A stretch of DNA of 64,000 nucleotides, taken from contig NZ_AUFB01000003.1 in the NCBI RefSeq assembly GCF_000426285.1, positions 357,816-421,815 on the forward strand. Direction: 5' to 3'. Positions 35,807-44,450 of this stretch are shown here, in pieces (the first letter of the stretch is position 1; each line of letters starts with the position of its first letter). This stretch comes from Rhizobium leucaenae USDA 9039 (lineage in GTDB: Bacteria; Pseudomonadota; Alphaproteobacteria; Rhizobiales; Rhizobiaceae). The notes beneath the pieces were generated by a model. It was not told the origin of the DNA and made no database searches. It saw only the letters and a list, made by a program, of their open reading frames with translations. The position numbers and the translations under genes were made by a program.

Positions 35807-36718
35807 ATGACGAGCATCCTTACCAACAACGCTGCAATGTCCGCCCTGCAGACGCTGCGCGGCATCAACAATGACTTGCAGAGCACTCAGAATGCCGTTT
35901 CTTCCGGCCTGCGCATCTCCAAGGCTTCCGACAACGCCGCCTATTGGTCGATCGGCACCACGATGCAGTCCGACGACAGCGCTATCGGCGCGGTCTCCGA
36001 CGCCCTCGGCCTCGGTGCCGCCAAGGTCGACACGGCAACCACCGCCGTCACGAGCGCCCTCGACATCGTTAGCCAGGTCAAGTCCAAGCTTGTAACCGCC
36101 ATGGAAGGTTCGGTCGACAAGGGTCAGGTTCAGGAAGAAATCGGTCAGTTGCAGCAGCAGCTTCAGAGCGTTGCTCAGTCCGCTTCGTTCAACGGCGAAA
36201 ACTGGGTTGTGGCTGCCGCCAACGACTCCGCTTCGGTTGTTTCCTCCTTCATCCGCGGCACCAACGGCACCGTTTCGGTCAGCACCACGTCCTACGCTTT
36301 CAACACCGGCGCGACGGGCAACGTTCTGTTCGGCTCGAATTCCGGCACGATCGACACCACGTCCGGCATTCTCGGCACCGTGGACAGCACGGTCGGTGCC
36401 TCGGTCTTCAGCCTCGATATCACCGGCATGACCGGCGGCCAGATCTCCAGCGCTCTCAACATGGTTCAGACCGCTCTGAACTCCATGACCAGCATGGGTT
36501 CGCGCCTCGGCTCCATTTCGACCCGTATCGACCTGCAGACGAGCTTTGCTTCGTCGCTGAAGGACTCGATCGAATCGGGTGTTGGCAAGCTCGTCGATGC
36601 CGACATGGAACAGGAATCGAGCAAGCTCTCTGCTCTGCAGACGCAGCAGCAGCTCGCCGTCCAGTCGCTCTCAATTGCCAACTCCTCTTCGCAGAACATC
36701 CTGTCGCTGTTCCGTTAA
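35807..36718 (+). CDS. flaB: Flagellin FlaB
   Basis: A 303-residue flagellin of the same build as FlaA. A 59-base stretch (36239-36297) is identical to flaA 35070-35128, and other long blocks match, pointing to recent duplication or gene conversion. It has its own leader and terminator, so it can be expressed separately. Confidence 0.97.
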   Translation: MTSILTNNAAMSALQTLRGINNDLQSTQNAVSSGLRISKASDNAAYWSIGTTMQSDDSAIGAVSDALGLGAAKVDTATTAVTSALDIVSQVKSKLVTAMEGSVDKGQVQEEIGQLQQQLQSVAQSASFNGENWVVAAANDSASVVSSFIRGTNGTVSVSTTSYAFNTGATGNVLFGSNSGTIDTTSGILGTVDSTVGASVFSLDITGMTGGQISSALNMVQTALNSMTSMGSRLGSISTRIDLQTSFASSLKDSIESGVGKLVDADMEQESSKLSALQTQQQLAVQSLSIANSSSQNILSLFR

Positions 36719-36767
36719 TAGGAAGAGCCGGCGCATGGCGCCGGTCGAAATTCCGAAACAAAGATCT

Positions 36768-36796
36768 ACCGCGCCTTCCCAAGAGGCGCGGTTTTG
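36768..36796 (+). terminator. Rho-independent terminator after flaB
   Basis: ACCGCGCCT (36768-36776) pairs with AGGCGCGGT (36784-36792), followed by TTTT. It is almost the same stem as the flaA terminator. A second hairpin, CCGGCGC-ATG-GCGCCGG, lies just upstream (about 36728-36744). Confidence 0.88.
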
Positions 36797-36849
36797 CATT
36801 TCAGGGAGCCTCTATCGTCTTGTTGCTCTCGGTGAACAGGGCGGTTTGC

Positions 36850-38112
36850 TCAGGCCCCGTTCGTGCCCCCGCCGATCTTTCTGTTGCGCACGGCATCGAT
36901 GAAGCCATCAAACAGCTTGCGCATGGCAACCTGCTTGTAGGGATAGACGGCGGCACTATCCATGTTATGGACGACCATCGCCACGTCGAGTTCAAACACC
37001 AGCAGACGTCCGTCGGGAAGCTCCGCGCAGTCGATGCCGAAATAATCAAGCCCTATGTGGCGATAGAGAGCCTCGAAACTCTCCTTGTGGCGGATTGCGA
37101 AATCCGTATCGAAATTCTCCATCCAAGCCTGTTCGACAGCGCGCTTCGCCGGGCTTTCCGCCATGCCGGCGCTCAGATAGTGCACGATCCAATGGTCGGA
37201 GAGCGCCATATGGCTGGCGAAAGCCTTCCCGTCGATGAATACGATGCGTTGCTTGTTGTAGAGGCCGTCCGGCCCGCGGAAATCGATGAAGGGAGCCACA
37301 TAGAGTTCGGGAGCCGGCTGCGTGGCAATCCACGCGGACAGTTCCGAGATGTCGGCGATGCGCTCCATTCCGTTGCCGGCATGGGTGCTGATCGGACGAA
37401 CGACCAGCGGAAACGACAGCCCCGGTGCGCATTCATCCAGAATCTTTGTGCCGGCACCGATAGCAATAAGATCTCCGCGAGATATGCGATGCGTGCTCGG
37501 CGACAGAATGGAGGGCTCGTTGGCCAGCATGCCGCTGACGCCATCGCGTGTCAGGCGGCTGATCAGTTCCGGATCATCGTTCATGATCGGGCCGTTGAAA
37601 TCGGCCAGCAGCTTCTGCATCCGTTCGAGCACGGGGGCGTTTTCCGTCGATTCGCCGATCGCCATGAATGCAACGTCGTGATCCGGCAAGTCCGCCAGCG
37701 CGGTCGTTTCGGTATCCACATAATGTAGCCAAAGCACGCAGTCGCTATCCGCCAGCAGGAAATCCAGCGGCGTATTCGCCATGAAATTCCCCGGCGTCAC
37801 GAAGGCCAGCAGCCGAGGTCCCCGTCCATTCCCATGGACGATGCAAAAATTGCGGCTCAGGTCCACCGCGCCCCGCAGGACCTGTTGAGCCTCCTCGGCG
37901 CGGTTAAGCGTCTGCAGGATCGTCGCCAGGTCGAAGATCGCCGCCGCATCAGTGCCGTCGGCCCCGACGCGTTGCATCAGCTCGTTCCAGAGCGGCGTCA
38001 CGTCCGCCCCCGCATAGATAAGCGACACGATCCTCTGCATGCCCAGAATTCGGTTGGCGCCTCCGATTTCGTCAGGGGCGCGATCGGCCACGAGGCCGGA
38101 TGTCATCAGCAT
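36850..38112 (-). CDS. ATP-grasp-like protein with TPR-like N-terminus
   Basis: A 420-residue soluble protein. The first ~90 residues are helical and TPR-like (FDLATILQTLNRAEEAQQVL). The C-terminal ~230 resemble an ATP-grasp ligase: FPLVVRPISTHAGNGMERI as the lysine/arginine and glycine-rich ATP loop, LYNKQRIVFIDGKAF, and a metal-binding-like stretch FGIDCAELPDGRLLVFELD (D/E in place of the usual E-x-N set, then VVHN). It would join an acid to an amine using ATP. Its start overlaps the end of the decarboxylase gene by seven bases, so the two are coupled. Substrate unknown; the family call is by motif only. Confidence 0.72.
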   Translation of the reverse strand: MLMTSGLVADRAPDEIGGANRILGMQRIVSLIYAGADVTPLWNELMQRVGADGTDAAAIFDLATILQTLNRAEEAQQVLRGAVDLSRNFCIVHGNGRGPRLLAFVTPGNFMANTPLDFLLADSDCVLWLHYVDTETTALADLPDHDVAFMAIGESTENAPVLERMQKLLADFNGPIMNDDPELISRLTRDGVSGMLANEPSILSPSTHRISRGDLIAIGAGTKILDECAPGLSFPLVVRPISTHAGNGMERIADISELSAWIATQPAPELYVAPFIDFRGPDGLYNKQRIVFIDGKAFASHMALSDHWIVHYLSAGMAESPAKRAVEQAWMENFDTDFAIRHKESFEALYRHIGLDYFGIDCAELPDGRLLVFELDVAMVVHNMDSAAVYPYKQVAMRKLFDGFIDAVRNRKIGGGTNGA

Positions 38113-39593
38113 TGGAGCAAATCCTGTCGAGAACCGAGTTTCAGAACCCCGTCAATCAGCGCGTCGATATCCGCCTGCTGCGTGCGATGATTGACGATTG
38201 CGGCGCGGATTGCCGGTTGTCCGTTGAAGTGGGTGAGGGAAGGGGCAACGCGCCCTTCGGCGTGGAGATGTTCGATGATCCGTGCATTGACCTGCGGCGG
38301 CGCGTCACCGCCGGGGCCGACATAGGCAAAGCAGACGATGTTGAGCGCGACCGGCGCGAGGAGCCGCAAGGCCGGTTCCCGTTCGATACGGCCCGCCAGA
38401 CCGCGCGCCAGAGCACAGTTGGCAGCCATCGAATCTCCTAGTGCCTTGAGGCCATAGGTCTTGAGGGTGAACCAGGTTTTGAGTGCGCGGAAGCCGCGTG
38501 ACAGGTCCGGGCCATAGTCGCAAGGCCACCAGTCGCCGCCAGCCAGGCCAGACGCCGCACGGCTGAGATACGCCGCGTCCGAAGCAAACGTCTGGCGCTG
38601 CCAAGTGCTGTCCCTGACGAGCAGGAAGCCAGCGTCGTACGGCACCTGGCCCCATTTGTGGAAATCGAACGCGAGTGAATCGCAGGACTGGATGCCAGTG
38701 AAGAGATGCGCCAGATCATCGCACAGGATGCCTAAGGCCCCCAGCGCGCCGTCGACGTGAAAATGCAGATCATGGGCGTTGGCGATACTGCGCAAGGCGG
38801 TGAGATCGTCGATCGCTCCGGTGTTCACCGTCCCCGCGCTTCCTATAATCAGGAAGGGCGTATGTCCTTCGTTGTTGTCGCGTATGATGGCACGTTCGAG
38901 GGCAGCAATATCGATCTGGCCGGCCGAGTTGGCCGGGATACGCCTGAGCTGATCGCTGCCGATGCCGGACATTTCGCAGGCGCGTGGGACGCAGCCATGC
39001 ACTTCGTTCGATGCGTAGGCCACCAGTCGTGCCCCGTTCGACAGGCCTTTTGCGCGGACATCTGCACCGAGTTTTCTGCCTAGCGCGAGCAGGACGGCGA
39101 CAAAATTGGCTTGCGAGGCGCCGGTCAGGAACAGGCCGCCAGCGGTATCGGGAAATGAGAATATTTGCCGCGTCCAGCGGATAATCTGACGCTCGACCTC
39201 GATCGGCATATGGTCGCGCCCGCCGAGATTGGCGTTCAGACCGCCGGCCAGCATCTCCGCCAACATGCCGGCAACGGTTCCGCCGCCCTGCACCCAGCCC
39301 ATGAATCCCGGGTGGATATTGCCGCTGCCATAGGGAAGGATGTTGTCGCGGAATATGGCATGGACATCCGCCATAGCAGTCGGTTCGACCGGCAGCGGCG
39401 CGTCGAACAGGGTGCGCGCGGGCAATGGGGCCGGTTGCCAGACGGGCTTCTCGGAGAGCGTTGCCAAATGGTTGAGCATGTCGTCCAGCATCTGGTGACC
39501 CTGCTTGCGCAGGATTTGCCAGTCGTCGGGGTCGAGGCTTGTTCGTTGACGAGGGCTGTCCCACGGCAATTCGCCGTCTTGTAAACTTAGCAT
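38106..39593 (-). CDS. PLP-dependent group II amino-acid decarboxylase
   Basis: A 495-residue pyridoxal-phosphate enzyme. The PLP lysine is Lys313 in DFHKWGQVPYD, Asp281 in HVDGALG pairs with the pyridine nitrogen, and His199 in NEVHGCV stacks on the ring. GNIHPGFMGW (about 91-100) is a substrate-pocket landmark of the aromatic-L-amino-acid/glutamate/diaminobutyrate decarboxylase group. It converts an amino acid to an amine; the substrate cannot be read from sequence. It is transcribed away from flaC, and its 3' end overlaps the ATP-grasp gene. Confidence 0.9.
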   Translation of the reverse strand: MLSLQDGELPWDSPRQRTSLDPDDWQILRKQGHQMLDDMLNHLATLSEKPVWQPAPLPARTLFDAPLPVEPTAMADVHAIFRDNILPYGSGNIHPGFMGWVQGGGTVAGMLAEMLAGGLNANLGGRDHMPIEVERQIIRWTRQIFSFPDTAGGLFLTGASQANFVAVLLALGRKLGADVRAKGLSNGARLVAYASNEVHGCVPRACEMSGIGSDQLRRIPANSAGQIDIAALERAIIRDNNEGHTPFLIIGSAGTVNTGAIDDLTALRSIANAHDLHFHVDGALGALGILCDDLAHLFTGIQSCDSLAFDFHKWGQVPYDAGFLLVRDSTWQRQTFASDAAYLSRAASGLAGGDWWPCDYGPDLSRGFRALKTWFTLKTYGLKALGDSMAANCALARGLAGRIEREPALRLLAPVALNIVCFAYVGPGGDAPPQVNARIIEHLHAEGRVAPSLTHFNGQPAIRAAIVNHRTQQADIDALIDGVLKLGSRQDLLQC

Positions 39594-39758
39594 GCCGATC
39601 CCGCATTGGCTGAATTGTCGACGTCGCGTTCACACCGTTTCCGGCGGGACAGTCGTCCGATCGTGCCAATCTTATGCCGCCCAAGGTGGCGCGAAGCTGA
39701 CCTGATGCGCGGTTAGCCTTTCAGGATATATGATTTTGTTAACTTTCCGGTTTTGCCG

Positions 39759-39773
39759 TTAACCTTTTATTAA
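39759..39773. promoter_or_regulatory. TTAA-N7-TTAA box (CtrA-type) between the decarboxylase and flaC
   Basis: TTAA (39759-39762), seven bases, TTAA (39770-39773): the full CtrA recognition pattern. It lies in the 320-base intergenic region, 155 bases from the flaC start and 166 from the decarboxylase start, so either could be the target. Confidence 0.5.
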
Positions 39774-39830
39774 GCCTAATGTTGTCATCTGCGGCTAACG
39801 CAACGGTTGGTTAACTTCTCCTAAGAGCCG

Positions 39831-39882
39831 GTTAACAGGCATGACGCTGACTGCCGTTCCCGGCCGAAGACCGGAATGTCCC
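39831..39882 (+). promoter_or_regulatory. flaC leader element
   Basis: GTTAACAGGCATGACGCTGA, then CTGCCGTTCCCGG...ACCGGAATGTCCC, nearly the same as the flaB leader and at nearly the same distance from the ATG. Confidence 0.65.
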
Positions 39883-39913
39883 TTCCAATTTCAGCCACAA
39901 GGGGCACTTCTCC

Positions 39914-40834
39914 ATGACCAGCATTTTGACCAACGATGCGGCAATGTCTGCTCTCCAGACTCTGCGCTCGATCAACAATAATCTGGAAGATACTCAAAAC
40001 CGCGTTTCCTCCGGCTATCGCGTCGCCAAAGCCTCCGACAACGCCGCCTATTGGTCGATCGCAACCACCATGCGCTCCGACAACAGCGCCCTTTCGGCCG
40101 TCTCCGACGCGCTGGGTCTAGGTGCCGCCAAGGTCGACACCGCCTATACGGCAATGGACAATTCCATCAGTGTCGTCGAGCAGATCAAGGACAAGCTTGT
40201 CGCGGCAACGGAAAACAGCGTCGACAAGGCTGACGTTCAGGAGGAGATTTCGCAGCTCCAGCAGCAGCTTGAGAGCATCGCGCAGTCCGCTTCCTTCTCC
40301 GGGCAGAACTGGATGATCGGAGCCAACGGCGCCTCTGCGTCTGTCGTCTCCTCCTTTGTCCGCAACAACGACGGCACCGTCGCGGTCAACAGCACCAGCT
40401 ATACGTTCGATACGGGATCGCAAGGCAACGTGATGTTCGGCGCCAATGCCGACGGCACGATCGATACGAGCTCCGGCATCCTCGGCACCACACAGGATAT
40501 CAACGGCATCGCCTATTCCGTCTTCAGCCTCGATATTACCAACATGACGAGCGGCGACATCTCCCAGGCGATGAACCTGGTGCAGTCGTCCCTCAATACG
40601 ATGACGAGCACTGCTTCGCAGCTTGGCTCGCTGTCGACCCGCATCGACCTGCAGACAAGCTTCGTTTCAACGCTGAGCGACACGATCGACTCCGGCGTCG
40701 GCAAGCTTGTCGATGCGAACATGGAAGAGGAATCGAGCAAGCTCTCGGCGCTGCAGACCCAGCAGCAATTGGCGATCCAGTCGCTGCAGATCGCCAACAA
40801 CAGCGCGCAGAACGTTCTGGCGCTCTTCAAGTGA
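39914..40834 (+). CDS. flaC: Flagellin, third copy (FlaC-type)
   Basis: A 306-residue flagellin with the same short architecture as FlaA/FlaB but clearly diverged (for example NRVSSGYRVAKAS and a middle with NADGTIDTSSGILGTTQ). The C-terminus ends NNSAQNVLALFK. Naming of the third and fourth rhizobial flagellins differs between species, so the letter is provisional. Confidence 0.92.
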   Translation: MTSILTNDAAMSALQTLRSINNNLEDTQNRVSSGYRVAKASDNAAYWSIATTMRSDNSALSAVSDALGLGAAKVDTAYTAMDNSISVVEQIKDKLVAATENSVDKADVQEEISQLQQQLESIAQSASFSGQNWMIGANGASASVVSSFVRNNDGTVAVNSTSYTFDTGSQGNVMFGANADGTIDTSSGILGTTQDINGIAYSVFSLDITNMTSGDISQAMNLVQSSLNTMTSTASQLGSLSTRIDLQTSFVSTLSDTIDSGVGKLVDANMEEESSKLSALQTQQQLAIQSLQIANNSAQNVLALFK

Positions 40835-41019
40835 GCCTTGACCGGAGCTTACGTTGGGAAAGCGCGGCGGCATTTCTCTCTTGCCGCCGCGCATAGGCTT
40901 TTGTTAGCGTCCCGGGTACTGATTTGCAGTATCTGCGCAGAGCCCCGGTGTCCAACCAATTTCGTTGGAGCCGCAGGGCTTTATCTAGCGACGGGCCGCG
41001 TTGGGATCATTCCCGCTGG

Positions 41020-41066
41020 CAGGCATGAGGCCATTCGTTGCTGCCGGATCGGTCCGGTCTGCCGTT
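41020..41066 (+). promoter_or_regulatory. flaD leader element
   Basis: CAGGCATGAGGCC, then GCCGGATCGGTCCGG and TGCCGTTCCC, ending 25 bases before the flaD ATG. It contains the same words as the other flagellin leaders but in a changed order. Confidence 0.5.
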
Positions 41067-41090
41067 CCCAATAGAATTACGGATTTTCCG

Positions 41091-42068
41091 ATGAGCAATG
41101 TGACGACCAACCCCGCCTCTTTGGCCGCGCTGACCGTATTGCGCGGCGTCAACAAAGATCTTGGCGTCGTGCAGGAACAGGTTTCGTCCGGGTATCGCGT
41201 CGAGAACGCGAGCGAGGATCCGACCTATTGGTCGATGTCGAAGACGATGCAATCGGACCAGAGCAGTCTTTCCACCATCAGCGACGCGCTCGGCCTCGGC
41301 GCCTCGAAGGTCGATACCGCCTCCACCGCCATGGATTCGGTCGTCAATCTCGTGACCCAAATTCAGGCCAAACTGGTTTCCGCCAAGGAGCCGGGCACCG
41401 ACAAGACCGCGGTTAATGCGGACATTCAGCAGCTCAAGAACCAGTTGCAGTCAGTCACCCAATCCGCGTCCTTCTCCGGTGAGAACTGGCTCTACAACGC
41501 CGATGCGCAGCCCGATACCGAGCAATCCGTCATCAGCAATTTTACGCGCGGTTCGAGCGGCCAAGTCAATCTTGTAACGATCAATTACGACAGTTCGCAG
41601 ACCCTGATGATCGACACCTCTGAGGCGAGCCGCGGACTTCTGACGAAGAACACCGATGCCAGCACGTTCGATACATCCGGTGGAACGTCGACGTCCCGCA
41701 ACTATTATCTCCTTGCTGCAGATTCCGGCACGCCGCCATCCGACGGCACTGAAATTTCGATTTCCGACAGCACGACCGACGATCAACTCACCGATATGAT
41801 CAACGTCACGAACTCGATCCTGAAGCAGGTGACATCAGCGGATTCGACGCTGGGCGTCATGAAATCCCGCATCGACGATCAGTCCGATTACATTTCGAAG
41901 CTCAGCGATGCCATCAAGACCAGCGTCGGCAATCTTGTCGATACCAACATGGAAGAGGCATCCGCGCGCCAAAGCGCGCTGCAAACGGCGCAGCAGATGG
42001 GCATTCAGGCGCTGTCGATCGCCAACACCATGTCGAGCAAGATGTTGATCCTGCTTCAGGCAAAGTGA
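41091..42068 (+). CDS. flaD: Flagellin, fourth copy (FlaD-type)
   Basis: A 325-residue flagellin from the ATG at 41091, with family N-terminus (LGVVQEQVSSGYRVENAS). The upstream frame to 41001 covers the leader and is not coding. It is the most divergent of the four, with a longer middle region, and ends SSKMLILLQAK. Confidence 0.93.
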   Translation: MSNVTTNPASLAALTVLRGVNKDLGVVQEQVSSGYRVENASEDPTYWSMSKTMQSDQSSLSTISDALGLGASKVDTASTAMDSVVNLVTQIQAKLVSAKEPGTDKTAVNADIQQLKNQLQSVTQSASFSGENWLYNADAQPDTEQSVISNFTRGSSGQVNLVTINYDSSQTLMIDTSEASRGLLTKNTDASTFDTSGGTSTSRNYYLLAADSGTPPSDGTEISISDSTTDDQLTDMINVTNSILKQVTSADSTLGVMKSRIDDQSDYISKLSDAIKTSVGNLVDTNMEEASARQSALQTAQQMGIQALSIANTMSSKMLILLQAK

Positions 42069-42318
42069 ATTCCGGGTCGGCGCGGCCAAGAGGCTCGCGC
42101 CTGCCGCATTCATCCTCGCACAAGTTTGACCCCCTACGGTCCATCGCAATGGCATGGCTGCGCTATTTTCGGGTGACGTTCGGCGTTACGTCCGCAAAGC
42201 ATAGCCGCAGGACGGAAACCGGAAGCGTGATGATCGACGTTTTGAGCATGGGAATTCAAGAGGCCTGTCGGGAAATGAGCTCGCGGCCTTCTGCGGATGA
42301 AAAGGGGAGGATGTCAGT

Positions 42319-42948
42319 ATGAGCCCGACACTATCCCGCTATCTCAAGGATTTCAGTGAGCCGACGCCATCCCCTGCAATGCCGGATATGCCGTTCGAAG
42401 AGACTTTGGACTTTCCCGAAACGCCGACAGCGCCGCTGATCGATATCGAGGCGGAACGCCGCGAAGCCTATGCGCAGGGGCACGAAGCCGCAACGCAGGA
42501 ATTGGAGCAAAAGCATCAGGCCGAGCTGGCGACGATCGCCGACACACATCGAGGCGAGATGGACGCCTTGCGCGCCCGGTATGAGGAGCGCGCGGCCGAG
42601 AGGATTGTCAACGGATTGACGCAGCTCGCCACGACGCTCGGGCAGGCGATCAGCGCGGAGGCTGCTGTCGCACTCGCGCCGATCATGACCGAAGCGCTGA
42701 CGGCCAGGGCCGTCGCCGATCTCGCTGAACGGGTGACGGCGGCGATTCTCGATGGCGCGGCAGGCCCGATTACGGTCAGCGGCCCCCGCCATCTCTTTGA
42801 AGTCCTGCATGCCAGCCTCGGCCAAAACGGCGTTTTGCTACGCCACACCGAGGCTCGCGATGTCGATCTCACCGTAACGATCGGGGAGAGCGTTCTCGTC
42901 ACCCGCATGTCTGCCTGGGCCGCTAGTCTGAAAGAGATTCTGAAATGA
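42319..42948 (+). CDS. FliH-like protein (candidate regulator of the FliI ATPase)
   Basis: A 209-residue protein with an acidic Pro-rich N-terminus (to ~40), a charged coiled coil (about 45-100: AERREAYAQGHEAATQELEQ...), and a C-terminal alpha/beta domain with VSGPRHLFEVLHASL. This order (flexible head, coiled coil, ATPase-stator-like end) is that of FliH, which is otherwise missing from the locus. GGGGAGG precedes the ATG. The TGA overlaps the motB ATG by four bases. The 250 bases upstream hold no convincing gene. Confidence 0.72.
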   Translation: MSPTLSRYLKDFSEPTPSPAMPDMPFEETLDFPETPTAPLIDIEAERREAYAQGHEAATQELEQKHQAELATIADTHRGEMDALRARYEERAAERIVNGLTQLATTLGQAISAEAAVALAPIMTEALTARAVADLAERVTAAILDGAAGPITVSGPRHLFEVLHASLGQNGVLLRHTEARDVDLTVTIGESVLVTRMSAWAASLKEILK

Positions 42949-44447
42949 GCGACGGCGATCAGAACCAGGGCAAACACGAAATTATCATCGTCAAACGGCA
43001 TGGCGGCGGTGATCATGAAGGCGGCCATGGCGGCGCATGGAAGATCGCCTATGCCGACTTCATGACGGCGATGATGGCCTTCTTTCTGGTAATGTGGCTG
43101 GTGAATGCTGCAAACGAAGAGACGAAGGCCTCTGTTGCCTCCTATTTCAATCCGATCAAGCTTGCCGACGAAAAGCCGACCGAAAAAGGATTGAAGAAAC
43201 CCGTCGACAAGGCGGACGGGCAGAAGAACCAGGCGAAGTCGAAGAACAAGGAAGACAATCCGAACGACGGCAAGTCCGCCAAGACCGGCGAGGACCAGAC
43301 TTCGACGTCGGGCGATCAGACCAATTATTCCGAAGCCGATTTCTTCGAAAACCCCTATTCGGTTCTGGCCGAAATCGCCCAGCAGGTCGGTCAGCAGGCC
43401 AATGTCAGCGCCAAGGGTGAGGGGGGCGCTGCCCAGTCGGGTCCCGCCACCGGCGCGGATGGCGGCCAGGCCTATCGCGATCCCTTCGATCCGGATTTCT
43501 GGACAAAGCAGGTTCAGGTCTCCAGTGCTTCGAAGAAGGCGGACGAAGAACAGGCCGCAAAATCCGACCAGTCTCCGAAGGGCGAAGTGATTGCCCTTTC
43601 CAAGGCGACTGCCGCCGATTCCGGTCAGCCGGCCACACAGCTGCAAAACCCGGAGGAGCAGCCGACGCTGAGCGATCAGCAGGCGCTGACGGACCAGAAG
43701 ACCCCGGATAAGGACCAGCAGAACAAACAGGCTGAAAAGCAAACCGCGTACCAGCAGAGCGCCAGCACCGCCGCGGCTGAACAAAGCGATGCGTCCACAG
43801 CCGAAAGCAGCGCTGTGGCCGAGCAGAACAAGGACGCCGCGCCGACGAAAGACCAGCAGCAGGACGCCAAGGATCTGCAGCAGGCGATCCAGAAGCAGAT
43901 CAGCGGCGTTGCCGGTCAGCTCGCCGAAGGCCTTCAGGTGATGCCGGCAGAGGGCGGTCTTCTCGTGACGATTTCCGATCAGACCAACGACCCGATGTTC
44001 AACATCGGCTCGGCGGTTCCACGCCAGGAGATGGTGTTGGCGATGGCGAAGATCGGCAAGGTTCTCGCGGACCGCAAGGGTTCGATCTTGATCCGCGGCC
44101 ATACCGACGGGCGTCCCTATATGGTCGACGGCCGCAACGACAATTGGCGCCTGTCGCTCGACCGCGCCCAGAGCGCCTATTACATGCTCATCAACGGCGG
44201 GCTGGACGAGAAGCGGATTGCACAGGTTTCGGGCTTTGCCGACCGCCGCCTGAAGCTGCCCGACGATCCCTTCAACGACGCCAACCGCCGCATCGAAATT
44301 CTGATTCAGGGTGCTTCGAACCAGGCCGCCAAGAGTGAGACCGATGGCGGCAATCAGGAGCCGGTTAAACCGGTGCAGGGTAAGCAGAGCCAAGGCAAGC
44401 AGGGTAAACAGGGCCAAGGCAAGCCGAGCCAAGGCAAACAGGGATAG
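42945..44447 (+). CDS. motB: Flagellar stator protein MotB
   Basis: A 500-residue stator subunit, longer than enteric MotB. The single membrane helix holds proton-carrying Asp38 (AYADFMTAMMAFFLVMW). A ~270-residue Gln/Lys/Ala-rich low-complexity linker precedes the OmpA-like peptidoglycan domain (IRGHTDGRPY, then NWRLSLDRAQSAYYML, and NRRIEILI). The last ~25 residues are repeated QGK units. Heads motB-motC-fliK; MotC and MotE stabilise the periplasmic stator part in S. meliloti. Confidence 0.95.
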   Translation: MSDGDQNQGKHEIIIVKRHGGGDHEGGHGGAWKIAYADFMTAMMAFFLVMWLVNAANEETKASVASYFNPIKLADEKPTEKGLKKPVDKADGQKNQAKSKNKEDNPNDGKSAKTGEDQTSTSGDQTNYSEADFFENPYSVLAEIAQQVGQQANVSAKGEGGAAQSGPATGADGGQAYRDPFDPDFWTKQVQVSSASKKADEEQAAKSDQSPKGEVIALSKATAADSGQPATQLQNPEEQPTLSDQQALTDQKTPDKDQQNKQAEKQTAYQQSASTAAAEQSDASTAESSAVAEQNKDAAPTKDQQQDAKDLQQAIQKQISGVAGQLAEGLQVMPAEGGLLVTISDQTNDPMFNIGSAVPRQEMVLAMAKIGKVLADRKGSILIRGHTDGRPYMVDGRNDNWRLSLDRAQSAYYMLINGGLDEKRIAQVSGFADRRLKLPDDPFNDANRRIEILIQGASNQAAKSETDGGNQEPVKPVQGKQSQGKQGKQGQGKPSQGKQG

Positions 44448-44450
44448 TCC

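Noticed and set aside
42149..42195. Degenerate copy of the flagellin leader before the FliH-like/motB unit
   Set aside because: GGCATGG and CGG words are present at about 42150, but the CCGG inverted repeat and the ATGTCC end are missing, so the match is too weak.
42065..42322. 85-codon frame between flaD and the FliH-like gene, overlapping both by start/stop bases
   Set aside because: The composition is not protein-like, its GTG start has no Shine-Dalgarno sequence, and the FliH-like gene has its own strong GGGGAGG. The overlaps look accidental.
44380..44445. Possible CRISPR or minisatellite from the short tandem repeats at the motB end
   Set aside because: The repeats are about 9-18 bases, in frame, without unique spacers; they encode the QGK tail of MotB.
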